DNA of 64,000 nucleotides from Aphelocoma coerulescens. Lineage: Eukaryota; Chordata; Aves; Passeriformes; Corvidae. Below the pieces are notes generated by a model that was not told where the DNA came from, ran no database searches, and saw only the letters and a program-made list of their open reading frames with translations. Of this stretch, positions 34,672 through 45,980 are shown in pieces. The stretch is from the NCBI RefSeq assembly GCF_041296385.1, contig NW_027183949.1, positions 1,214,501-1,278,500 of the forward strand, given 5' to 3'. Positions within the stretch are counted from its first letter, which is position 1, and each line of letters begins with the position of its first letter. The position numbers and the translations under genes were made by a program.

Positions 34672-37600
34672 TGTTTTGCCAGTGGGCAGGGTCAGCCCCA
34701 AAGACACAGACACCAAGTTCAGGAATAGTGTAAGTTATTAGAATGCAAAACTGCAAAGAATCACAAAAGGAGAAGCCCAGCAAAGCACCCAATCATCACT
34801 ACCAAAGATTGCGTACAGTAATCAAGAAAGAGACAGCACCAGTTACCCTCAGGCCTTGCCATCATCCACATCCTCACATCAGCTGGGGGAAGCTGTCACA
34901 GCCAAGGACTGGAGAGCCATTCCCGCACCCTGGGAGTTCCTGCAGGTGCATCCACCTTTGTGGGCAACGAGGCTTCAACCTCGCTGTGAGAGGGCCCAGC
35001 TTTGACAGCGTTGAACAAACAAGCCGACATCACTGCTAGTGTGGGAACATCTGGTCTCATTCTCCTGTTTGGTTTCTCCCAAAGCCTGGCCAGGGCTCAA
35101 GGAGGAACCGAGGGAGTTTGATCCTAAAGCCCCAAACAAGGCCAGATGGGGCCTCGTCCAGTTTCTAAATACAGAAAGGTCAATCCGTGTTTCACCAATG
35201 AACATAGAGCATATTGCTACTAATGCTTTGTTAATGAGCAGATACAAATAGAACATTTGGTTGGAAGGTTCATCTAGATGTCAACTTTGCCTCAGAGCCT
35301 GTTGTTCAGGCCTCAGTCAGGGCCTGTTGTTCAGGCCTCACTCCTTCAATCAGTCCTTTGACCTAGAGACGAACTGCAACCTTCATAACAATTCTTTTCA
35401 TCCTACAATCTTAGATTTAAGTATTAGAAATTCTTTGTTGACAAGCCAAAATATCATACGGGAAGTGCTTTAAGGGTATCTTTTCACAATCTTCATCGGA
35501 ACGCTTAACCCAGCCATGATTAAAGAGCTGTCCGTGAGTTTGATTCCATTTCCCTTTATACTGGCTGCAATTGAACAGTTTACAGTGTGGGTGCATACAA
35601 CCTATTCCAGGAGACAACATCCATCCACAGACACTTTTCCCTACATATATTCCTCTTTATCCGATTTAGGCAAGAAATGCCTTTTCTATGAAAAGGCAGC
35701 GGTCGGGGATCGCCACCCTCGGTCTAGAGCTCTGTTTTTATCGTGAACTGTGCTCAAGTTTCTAACCCACCATTTGGGTTGGGCCAGATGGGCCAGCCAA
35801 GGCCAGTCATCGAATCCTTCTGGACTTCCACGCACCCAGCAATTACTGAGGTTAAATGAGTTCCCTATCTCTGCTCCTGCTGTTAGAAAGCTATTTTCCC
35901 AACCAGTGCTCCGATTACAAGGACAACATTAAATCAACAAGATCAACAATAGTTTCACTGTTAAGTGGTCCCTTTCTGTCTGCAGAAGTCACTCACTCAG
36001 TGGCACATCAGTCTTCACATCGAGCGCCGTGGATCAGAGCACTTTCCAAAGGGACCATTGGGGCAAACAGGGAGATTTGGTCTGGCAGGCTCTGCAAAAC
36101 AATATCCTGTAACATCTCTTTGTTCTCTCACAGAACACTTGGCTGCAGGGACATGTGCCCATCTTTCTCACCCAGGTTTCAGGATTCAAACAGTGTTGTC
36201 TTTGTTTACAGCTCTTACTTCAGCTGGCTCGGGCGGGCCATTTGGCCTCTGGACCCACACTCTGGCTCCATGATCAGGACTGGTGGATCCAAACCCTTTA
36301 TCTCCATGAACAGTAGTGATGTGAAGTGGATGTCCTTTTTTCACGGTTGTTTTACAAACTGGCAATATCAATAACTGTGCTACCCTGCCGTGGGGTTGAA
36401 TAATCCAGTGTTGTTCACTATTGTTTAACAGAACTACTTTAATTTCTCCTTGATAATCTGCACCAACCACTCCTCCCACCATATGAACACTTGTCAAGGC
36501 CAAGCTTGAGTGGGCAGTTATCAAACCAAAGTGTCCCGGAGGAACCTGAATTCCTGTGCCGGTACTGATAACTCTCATTTGCTTCTGATTTTTCCTAATT
36601 AATTCTAATGCGTAAAGGTCCAGCCCTGCAGCCTCTGCGATGGCCCTGTCAGGGACCATCACCCCTGGAACAATTTCCCAGGAAGTCAAAGTGTCAATGT
36701 CCGTGGTTCTATTTGCAAATTGGGTGCAGCCATGCGCATCCAGGGGGTTTCCATTTCCCCAGTGGGCCCATTGTTAAGGATATGGAGCACATCTGGGAGG
36801 TGGGTTTTTCATTGCGACACATTCCCATCTCCTATATTTTTCAACTGTTCTTTTAACAACCCCTTCATCTGTTCAATCAGTTCTGCAGCTTGTGGATAGT
36901 CTGGGATATGAAAAACCCAGCAGTCTTACTCACTTTATTTTTCGCAGTAACAGACAAAGCATTCCACGTCCTAGCGTCAGCAAACCCTATAAAAACAGCC
37001 ACTTTCATCCCTTCCTCCTTCATCTGTTGTATACAATCTCCCACAGTCTCCCAGCGATGCTGGGGTCCTGGCCAGTCCTTTTCTGTAGCGTATTTAGTCT
37101 TATATCCCTGAGCAGCCAAAGCTAACAAATGGGTATTTGGAGCATTATTTCACAATGTCATGATATACATGTGAAAACATAAACATCGATTTTTATTATA
37201 TTATATTATATACATGTAGATCATTATTTTTTGTTATTATTCTCATTGTTGTTATTATTATTATTTCCTTTGCTCAAACAAATCCAAGCTCAAGATTAAA
37301 AACTTCTTCTGTCGCTCCATGTGGGAGCGTTTCAACAACAATCGTTCCTTCTGTTGGTGCTGTTTCCGAGATGCTGTTAACAAAATTCACCCTCATCTTC
37401 CCAAACCCACAAGTTCTTTTCCTTTTTCCATATGCAATTTTGGGATGCATTTTAATACATCCAGTGCTTCAGCTTCTTTCAATTGACGTCCTCATTGCTC
37501 GCACGGAGCTCCGACCTCAGCCCACGCCACAGCCAGCAAACCCTAGGGAAGGTCTTCCCATGCGGGAATTTTGGATGGGACCGATTCCTTCCACTTACAT

Positions 37601-38283
37601 TTAAAAAGCAGCATTTTGTTGTGATCCGGCCAGACTATACCAAATTTGTTTTACCAGTGGGCAGGGTCAGCACCAAAGACATAGACACCAACTCAAGGAA
37701 TCAGCGTCATTTACTGTAGTTCAAAGCAGCAAAGAATCACAAAAGGAGAAGCTCAGCAATGCACCCAATCATCCCTACCAAAGATTGCCCGTAGGGATTA
37801 AGAAAGAGACAGCAGCAGTTACCCTCAGACTTTACCATCACCCAGAGCCACCCATCAGCTGGGGGAAGCTGTCACAGCCAAGGACTGGAGAGCCATTCCC
37901 GGACACTGGGAGTTCCTGCAGGTGCCTCCACCCACAGGTGAGGCTTCCAACCTCCCTGTGAGAGGGCCCACCTTTGATAGTGTTGAACTAACAAACCGAC
38001 AGCACTTCTAGCGTGGGAACATCTGGTTTCATTCTCCCGTTTGTTTCTCCCAAAGCCTGGCCAGGGCTCAAGGAGGAAGCAAGGGAGTTGACTTGGACCA
38101 TACAGCCCCAAACAAGGCCAGATGTCAGATTTCATGGCCTTGTCCAGCTTCCAAATACAGAAAGGTCAATCCATGTTTCACTAATGGGTGGATACATCTA
38201 TCAGAGCGCTCATGACCGTGCGCATTTCATGAATGAGCAAGTTCAAAGATAACCTTTGCTTGGAAGCTTCTGATGGTGCCCCA
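34672..38283 (-). mobile_element. Endogenous retrovirus remnant (unit 2)
   Basis: Copy of the unit 1 element at +22967: LTRs 34672-35283 and 37647-38283, possible primer site 37623-37642, unidentified ORF piece 36877-37128. It was carried by the segmental duplication, not inserted independently, because flanks and internal damage are the same. Confidence 0.82.
36186..36689 (-). CDS. ERV dUTPase-like ORF (unit 2)
   Basis: Identical in translation to the unit 1 ORF, including the replaced motif 2 Arg and motif 3 Asp. Confidence 0.75.
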   Translation of the reverse strand: MTSWEIVPGVMVPDRAIAEAAGLDLYALELIRKNQKQMRVISTGTGIQVPPGHFGLITAHSSLALTSVHMVGGVVGADYQGEIKVVLLNNSEQHWIIQPHGRVAQLLILPVCKTTVKKGHPLHITTVHGDKGFGSTSPDHGARVWVQRPNGPPEPAEVRAVNKDNTV

Positions 38284-39600
38284 AGCCCCAGGACTGGAGG
38301 GACCCCTTGGCTGCGGGGCTGGGAGGGAGGGAGCTGCCCCTTGTTCTCACTCTGCCTCACGCAAAGCTGGGCCGCTCACAAGTGGGGCAGCACAGCAAAC
38401 AGGCAGCCTGCCAGTCTCTTCCATCCTCGTCTCTTGAGATTTTTCACCTTTCAGCTTAGGGTCTACAAAGGCAACTGCTTTTGGTCCCGCTGTGTATCCC
38501 CACGTACAGCAATGCTGCTGAATCCGTCTGTAGCACAGCAGCAGGGGAAAGGCCTCAGCCCTTCAGGGTCAGGAGCTGCCGGGCTCTGCCTGAGCAGCTC
38601 AGCCAGCAGGAAGGGAGCTGCTCCACACGGCAACGAGGAGCAAAGCACTGCAGCACCTCCTGCTTGGGCAGAGCCCAAATTCGGTGCGGGAATAAGAGAG
38701 TTCTTCTCGTGCCCTGGTGCATCAGCACTGCAGGTGCTGTGCCCGCAAGCACATGGTTCGAGATCTGCAAAAGAATTCTGCAACTCTTGACTGGGTCAGG
38801 ATGTCACCAGTGCTAAACTCCACTTTAGTCCAAAGCAACCCCTTTACACCTCTGCTGGTGTCTGCTAGATTTTTTCTTCAGGGTATCCAGACAAAAGTAA
38901 ACAGAGGAGGAGCCTACATTTTCATTGTTGAGCAGAAATGTATCTCATTTTGCTGTACAATCCTTTTTTAAGACGTGTTATCTCTTTAAAAAAAAAAAAT
39001 TAGAAAAAAGAAAAACCAGAAAAAATATGAAAGAGAAAAAACCAAATGTGTAGTGAAAAATCTTCTGTAACTTTGGATTAAGAGGTAACTGATCTTTTTA
39101 AAAAGAGAACAAAGTTATTTACTTTGCAAATGTGCTGATGGCATGGATCCATCTCACTGACCTCAGCATCCTTTTTTAAAGATTTTGGGTTTTGTTGTCA
39201 ATATTAAGTTATTTTAAATTGTGGTTGAAGCAATAGGAAATTGAAATATGGATTGTGCATGACCGTGTCTTGAGTGTAAAAATATTGCGGTTTGAAACTT
39301 GGACCTAAAGTATTGCAAATAAAAGTTATAAATACCAATGGATTGTGTGACAGCAGCTTTTCCTCTAGGATGTGCAGCATCAGAAAGACTTCATCAGTGT
39401 GGCTGTGGGTGCTTTTAGCTTTGTCCTGTGCCACTCTATGATGACATGAAACAGGACTTCACCTGCCACCAGCCCAGGCCACCCTTTGCCACCCCAGCTC
39501 CTTGGAGCTTGGACAAGCAGACACAAAGTCTTTCTGCTGCTTCCCCCTTTTGCACAAATGCACAGAGAGCTGGGATTTTTCCAGGTCTCGTGTCTCCACG
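38284..39600. other. Non-coding stretch, partly AT-rich (unit 2)
   Basis: As 15317-16617; the A run is near 38987. One SNP changes GAGAAAG to GAGCAAG near 38238. Confidence 0.45.
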
Positions 39601-40458
39601 ATGAATACGGTGAGTTACACAGATGCTTGTCAGCTCCACTTCCTGCCTAGAAATCTTGAAACTGCTTCTAAATGCTGCTCACTTCAGCTCTTGGACACCT
39701 ACTCCCACAGGGCCGGGAAAAAAATGCCCCTGACGCCAGCTTACAAGGTGAGTTACGCCAAAGAGGGCTATGTGGGAAATCTCTATCCCTGCCTATCCTT
39801 TTAAGAGATCTGTGCCTTGTATCTAAAGGAAGGAATGTGCAAGCAACGTGACTGACACTTTCGCTCTCCGTGTTCGTTCCGCAGCCACGGGTACAAAGAC
39901 ATTATGGGAACCCTTGTGCAGCCAGAGACTTCCGTCCCTGCAGAAGGGAGCGCGGCGGGTGGGGGCGGTTGGCGGGCAGCGAGCCCCGGACAGCGGGCGA
40001 GATCCGGCTCCACACCTGCCAGGCCCTGCTAAGGCTCCATGCCGGCTCCTCTGCAACAGCAAAGACCTTCAGCCGTGTCACTGCCCAGAGGGGCAGTGCT
40101 GGCCCGGCCGCACAGCTCCTTTTCCCCACAAGTTGCAGGAGGTGAGAACGCAACACTTGCAAACACCGACTGCGAGCCACAGCGCCGGCTGCGCACCATG
40201 AACCTCAGCTCTGGGACCACTGTCTGCCCCAAGCTCCGGGGGATGCAGTGGGAGCCGGGCTGGGCTCTGCCCTGGGGCCATCCTCCAGTGACAGCTGCAA
40301 ACAGGGAGCATTTAGTTGCCACCAAGAGCCCAGCCACGCGTGGAGGGGAGCCGGTGCAGGTGCGGCCTGCGCTGTTGCCTGCTGTGCTCTGGGGCTGCTG
40401 CTCCCCGCAGAGGGAACTGCACTGGCGTGCCAGAGGAGACAAAGAAGCTTCAGCTTAA
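39601..40458 (+). CDS. Speculative four-exon small gene (unit 2)
   Basis: Exons 39601-39609, 39711-39747, 39885-40141 and 40411-40458 keep all splice sites and the frame. One substitution, C to A near 39928, changes Ser to Arg in the long exon. Same doubts as in unit 1. Confidence 0.22.
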
Positions 40459-40901
40459 GCCAAACTGAGCTGGGTGGCTGGGCTGGCAGGAGTGGGGAGG
40501 GTCAAGGGCATTCACAGAGCTCATCCTGCTGGAAGGACGAGGAAAAGGGGCAGTGGGAAGCTAACAGTGAGGAGAGCTGAGGCCTGGAGGGCAGCTCTTG
40601 AATGACACTCAGGTCTCACCGGACCTCTGAGACATTGCTGTTCTTCTGCCAGTGACAGGATGAGTCCCTAAACCTGGGGCTCGCTCCTCCTTGTGGTCAA
40701 AGGCATCAAGGAAGGCTACAGTGCGACAGAGACTGCCCTGAGCTGGCAACTCACTGGGGGAAAAGAGGGAGCACTTGTGAAGTAAAAGGCAGGCGGGGCA
40801 GAGAACTGTTCAGAGAAGGGCTGAGCTAAAGCTTGAGCAAGCTGAGAAATGTCATTTGGGGTCATCCCAGATTGATTTCATTTCACAAGTTATTGAACAA
40901 G

Positions 40902-40907
40902 TTTATT
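40902..40907 (-). promoter_or_regulatory. Minus-strand poly(A) signal AATAAA (unit 2)
   Basis: Same site as 17935-17940, about 100 nt past the TGA at 41006. Confidence 0.5.
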
Positions 40908-41005
40908 TTGGGGGCGGGGGGGGGTGTCATGTTTTCCCCTGGAGGCGTGCACTCTGCAGGCTTGAGCTGCGTTGCTGAAATGCTCGAGCACGTCTCTGCT
41001 GCGGC

Positions 41006-41101
41006 TCACACCGGTTCTTCTTTGGCTTCTTCCGGCCCGGTGCTGAGCCGCAGCAGAGCCCTGGCGGAGCCCAGAGCAGCCTCAGCATCCACAGAGCCCG
41101 G
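41006..41101 (-). CDS. Candidate terminal exon of PIM-like paralogue (unit 2)
   Basis: Unchanged copy of 18039-18134, with the same acceptor, 31-codon frame and TGA. Confidence 0.35.
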   Translation of the reverse strand, partial: PGSVDAEAALGSARALLRLSTGPEEAKEEPV

Positions 41102-41387
41102 CTGCAAGGAGAGAAAGCAGAAACCGCCCGTCACTTGAAGGCTGCTGTCCCCCTTGTCCCAGCCGCCCGCGGTGCCCAGGCCATGCTGGCCGTGCTCAGA
41201 GAGCTGCCCGAAGCCGCCCGTCACTGCTGCCTTTGGCAGGAGAGCAGGATGGCAGGACACGTGCCACCGCCCGCAGCCAGCCGTGGCAGATCCACCTCCT
41301 CAGCAGCTGCCCATTGGGATGCTCCTGTGCTCGCTGCCATCTCCCAAAAGCCCTTATCCCAGCCGTGCCAAGAAGACGGGGACCCAC

Positions 41388-42253
41388 CGCACGCCACCCG
41401 CCGCCGGAAGAAAAGCTGCTCCCAAGCGATGTCCTCGGCCTTCTCCAAGGCCCCGTCCCATCCACGCTGCAGCTGGTCCCAAGCACTTCCCGATCCAGAC
41501 TGGACACCACCTACAACGCTTCCTTTAAGGGAAACAAACAACAAATTAATGAAAAGGGATTACAGACAAAAAGGAGAAACAAGAAAAAAGGTAAAAAGTC
41601 TTCTCTCTGTTGGGGGCCTGAGGAAGGCCCAACCTTCCCTACATGCTGGGGAAAAACCCACCCTCGGGCGAGGGAAGCCCACGCTTTCTCCCCTCCCCCC
41701 CGCACTGACCCCCAACAGGCACAGCGAGCCCAAAGCAAACAAGCCGAGTGGAGCAGCCCAAGCCCTTCCTTTCCTGCAAAACAAAGCAGCCCGTGCACAG
41801 CTCCTGGAGTGCCACCTCTGCTCCTGCCATGGGGGCTTGTTTGTGTCGGGCTGGCTGCCCCAGCCCCAGTCCCAGCCCGGGGAACAGTGGGCGGTGGGGG
41901 CTGTTGGCAGGGCCAGGGGCCGACTCCCATTTCCTAAGCACCCCAGCCCATCCCGCCCGCCCTGCCGAAAAGCAGCTTGGCAGCCGGCTGAAGAATTAGT
42001 TGCATCCGCCCCAGCAAAGGGGGGAACCTTTGCTTCCCGGCCAGGCTGTGCAATGCCCAAATCTGGGAGCATCCCCCTGGCTGTGGACTCATCTGTAAAT
42101 TCGCTGTGGAGCCTGGCTTTGAAGAAGGTGCCAGAATCGAAGCCCATCATCTTCAGCTTGCCGGTGGCCAGGTCGAGGAAGAGCTTGCCATCCTTGACGT
42201 CGCCCTCCATGTCTCCAGCAGCAGCAGGAGTACAGCTTCTCCAGGGGCTCCTT
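41388..42253 (-). pseudogene. Degraded PIM-like kinase paralogue (unit 2)
   Basis: Same fragment as 18421-19280, with the lost donor at 42093. A 6-nt insertion near 41870 (CCAGTC) lies in its intron 4-like part. Confidence 0.65.
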
Positions 42254-42534
42254 CTTCCCTGCGGCTGAGAGCAGGCTGTCAGTGCCCCGCCCAGGGCCCC
42301 GGCTGTCAGTGAAGCAGGACAAGCAAAAGCAGCTTGCACGGCGGCCACCAGTGCTGGGAAGAGCAGCTCAGCGCCAGCACAAGGGCTGCAGGTCCCCATC
42401 TGACGACCCCTGCGCAGCGATACAGGCAGGGCAAAAAAGCCTGCATTTCTTGGCTTCTTCTGGCCAAGGCACGTGTGGAGCTGTAACTTACCGGCTCCCT
42501 GGATCAAAGTGTGCCTGTGGCTCTCTCCCTTCTT

Positions 42535-45049
42535 CTATGGATGATGAATATCCTGCAGCCAAGGATCACACGACAGGTCTTCTAATGAGGGCCTGTCCAA
42601 GGAGTGCAGGGACAGACACCATCTGATCAGTTCCTTGCAGTCTGTGGGGAGAAACCAGAAAGCGCCGGTCAGTTGCAGAAGGCTCCTGTCCGCTTTGCCC
42701 CACTATTGCCATGCCCAGGCCATGCCATGGGGGCTCCGAGCTGTGCCTGAACTTTCCCATCCATTCTTTGTTTTGGAGGAGAGCAGGAGAGCGAGGCATG
42801 TGCCACCTCCTCGGCAGCTGCCAGAGCGGGATGCTCATGAGCCCGCTGCTGTCTCCCAGTACTGCTATTCCCCCCGTGCCGCAGGGATGAGCATCCACCT
42901 TGAGAGAGCCGTTCTGGGAGCGACAGCTGGCCCCAGCTGATGTTCCGGCCCTTCGGGAACGGGTGCTGCCCGCAGACCATCTGGTGCAGCACGATGCCCA
43001 GGGACCAGACGGTAGCTGCCTCGCCGTAGTACCAGCCAAAATGGGTCCATTCCGGGGGGCTGTACGCTGGTGTTCCTACGGAATAGAGAGGCACTTCATT
43101 AGCGGGATGCTGCCTGCTCCCGGAGCCTCGCCCCAGCATCCCTGGGCACGCAGGGGCCGCACCGGTGGCACGCGGCATGACCCGCTGCCCTCTCGCCAGC
43201 GCCTGTGACTTGTGGACAAACTGGGGGTTGTAAAAGAAGCCACCGGTGTCACAAGAGGGCAGCGGAAGCCCGGGCAAGGCCCGAGCATTCCATGCAAAGC
43301 GAAAACCCGCTCAGTGCCGGGGGTGGGAAAACCATGCCTTCACCCTCCCTGCCTGCATTGCCCCAAAAAAACATTCTGAAGCCAAGGCAAACAAGGCGAG
43401 CTGAGCAGTCCAAGCCGGTTCTTGCCTGCACACCAAACCGGCGGGTGCACAGCTTCTGGCCCCCCCCTCTCTGCGACCCCCACCCACGGGTGTGTTTTTG
43501 TCACACTGGCTGCCCCAGCCCCAGCGCCAGTCCTGGGCAGAGTGGCTGGCAAAGGCTGCCAGCAGGGCTGGAAGATGGCCCCCCCGGCCACCCGCACTCA
43601 AAAGCAACTGGACTGAAAACTCGGTCCCATGACTGGCATCAAAAGGGAGAATCCCCGCTGCCACAGCCAGGTTGGGCCGCGAGATGCCGGCACCGGGAGC
43701 CTACCCCAGCGAGGACTCACCTGCAAAGCTGGTGTAGGCTGTCTTGCAGGTAGGTGCCGCAGCCAAAGTCAATCAATTTGGCCTGGCCCGTGGCCAGGTC
43801 AACCAGGATGTTCTCTGGTTTCAGGTCCCTGTGAAGGACCCCGCAGCTGGTGCAGTGCCGCACGGCCTCCAGGACCTGGCGGAACAGCTCCCGTGCCACC
43901 TCCTCTGACAGGAAGCCCCGCGCTCGAATGAAATGGAGCAGGTCCTGAGACTGCTCCGGCCGCTCCATCACCAGCACCACGTTGCTGGGGAGCTCGAGCC
44001 ACTCGAGGAGCTGCACCACACCAGGGAAGCCGGTGGACACCTTGTCCAGCAGCACGACCTCGAGTGGTGCGCTGGTGCCGTTGGGCTGCGGGAGGAGCAC
44101 GATGCCGTCAGTGGGGCTGATGCCGTGCCAGGGCTCGGGAAGCCCTCGCCCAGCCCGGGATGCTCTGCGCCCTCCGCTGCCCCCACGCCCGCTCTCCCCC
44201 GAGGCGTCCTGGCGCCTTCCACCCTCCCGGGCCTCGGCTCATCCCCGCCCGTCACGCCCCGCCTTCTCCCGCTGCCCACCACCCCCACCCCATCCCCCCC
44301 GCTCACTCACCAGCTCGCCCCAATGACGGATGCGGGTCCGTGGCACCCATTTGATGGCCACCTGCAAGCCAAGGGGAGCAGCGGGCTGAGCTCGCCGCCC
44401 GCCCTGCCGAGCCCCATCCTCCTTCTCCTGCGCCCTCCTCCGCCCCCCGCCTCCTGCGCCCGCCGCCGGCCCCGCCACTCACCGGGGCGCCGTCCGAGAG
44501 CCGCGTGGCCGCGAAGACGCTGCCGAAGCCGCCGCGCCCCAGCAGCGAACCCTCCAGGTAGCGCTCCCTCAGGCCCTGCAGCGCATTCCCTGCCGGCGAG
44601 ACGCGGCTGTCAGCGCTCGGCCCGGGGCCAGAAACGGCCGCCGGGCGCTCCTCAACCGCCCCGGGCCGGGTATCCCCAGATGTTGCCTCTTTCGAAGGGG
44701 ACACCGGCGGCTCGGGGGCGGGGGCCGCGCTGCCGAGCGGAAGAGCTCGGACCGGGGAAGACGCTGCGGACGCGGCGGGAGCGGCCGCGCCGTCTGTCTC
44801 CTCGGCGGGTCCCGGGAGGAGCCGGGGCCGGGGCCGGGGCCGGGGCCGGGGCCGGGGCCGGGGCCGGGGCCGGGGCCGGGCCAGCCGGAGCCAGAGGCTA
44901 ACAGTGCTGCCCAAGAGGCAGGCACTGATGCCCGCCCAGCGGCGCCACCGCCAGTAGGGCAAGAGCCGGGCGGAGGCGAGACCGCGGCGGGACGCCCGGG
45001 GGCGGGGAGGGCGCAGCCCCGCCCGGGGCCGGGGGCGGGCCGGGCGCAT
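42535..45049 (-). pseudogene. PIM-1-like Ser/Thr kinase with 2-nt frameshift (unit 2)
   Basis: Exons 2-6 are at 44589-44483, 44361-44311, 44085-43721, 43075-42899 and 42641-42535; exon 1 starts near 45049. All splice sites, the kinase motifs ([29 protein letters not shown]) and the same 2-nt loss after TYLQD are present, so the lesion was in the ancestor of both units. The alternative frame again stays open through exons 5 and 6, to a stop at 42566. The only coding difference noticed is the longer Arg-Pro tract in exon 1 (ten more residues). Confidence 0.85.
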
Positions 45050-45785
45050 GGCCCGGCCTGGCATGGGGAGAGGGAGGCCGCGGAAGGGGCGGAGGGGGTG
45101 GAGCACTGAAGGGAGAGCGGGACAGGGGATGCGGGACACTGGGAGAAGGAGAGGAGGAACAGGAGAAGGAACGCAGAGGGTCTGGAGAACCGCTGCTCTT
45201 GTATTGCTCTTCTGCTGCTGCCGCTGCTGCCGCTGCTGCCGCTGCCGCTGCTGCCGCCGAAGCGCTGGGAGCGTTGGTCCGCGTGTCCGTGTGTCTGTTG
45301 CCCGGGTGTCCGTTTTTGCCCCACGCGCCCCGCGGCCGAGCCCCGCGCGCCCCGCGCCAGCACGGGCCGCTCCGGGGCCGAAGCGGAGTCCCGGAGCATC
45401 TCTTCCTCCCGCAGCCGCGCCAAACGCACCGTCTTGTTTAGCTTCTTCTTCACCAGATTGTAACTCTTCCTTGCGGCAGTCTTGCAACTTGCCCCTGCTG
45501 CTGCTGGCTCGCCCCGCGCCGCGGTCTCTTGCTCGCGAGCAACCAAAGCGCTGTCCGCGCTTTTCGCCTGGAGCAGAGCAAAGTGCTGAATGAGGAGCCT
45601 GCCAGCGCCAGGCAGAGGCAGCCCCGTGGGAGGGCAGAGCAGGACGTGAGGAGGGAGACGTGCAGCCCCTGCGCGGTGCAGCGCTGCTCCCCGGCCGCTC
45701 GGCGTGGGCAGTGCGAGCGGCGGGGCCGTGCCCGGCGCGGTGCCCTCGTCGCCAGGGCTGTTGCTGTTTTCTTGTCCGGTTCCAG
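44123..45785. promoter_or_regulatory. CpG island over PIM 5' exons (unit 2)
   Basis: Counterpart of 21150-22780. The GCTGCC triplet run near 45211-45259 has one more CCG-type interruption than in unit 1. Confidence 0.7.
44824..44882. repeat. GGGGCC tract, 9 units plus partial (unit 2)
   Basis: Nine GGGGCC units plus GGGCC, against four in unit 1. Encodes Arg-Pro in the kinase frame, Gly-Pro in another minus frame and Gly-Ala on the plus strand. Confidence 0.95.
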
Positions 45786-45980
45786 GTGAAAATCGGAGAC
45801 TGCCGATAGGAGGCTTCAAATAAAAGAGTGGAAACACTCTTTTTGCTGAGTTCTGATGCCGGTCCAATAGAGCAGCTAAGCTCTCAGCTGTTTGCCTCCT
45901 CCCTGCCAATCCAGCACTTTCAGCCTGGAACAAAGGCCCTCTCTGCAAAGAAACTGCTGGCTGGTTTCCCTCTCCTGCTG

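Larger units (their letters stand above)
22978..45980 (+). repeat. Tandem segmental duplication, unit 2
   Basis: Full 23,003-bp copy. Relative to unit 1 it is 10 nt shorter in the OR pyrimidine tract, 6 nt longer near 41870 and 30 nt longer in the GGGGCC tract. Substitutions are few and clustered, for example four within 197 nt at 26666-26862, while most of the stretch from about 27 to 32 kb looks identical to unit 1. Confidence 0.98.
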
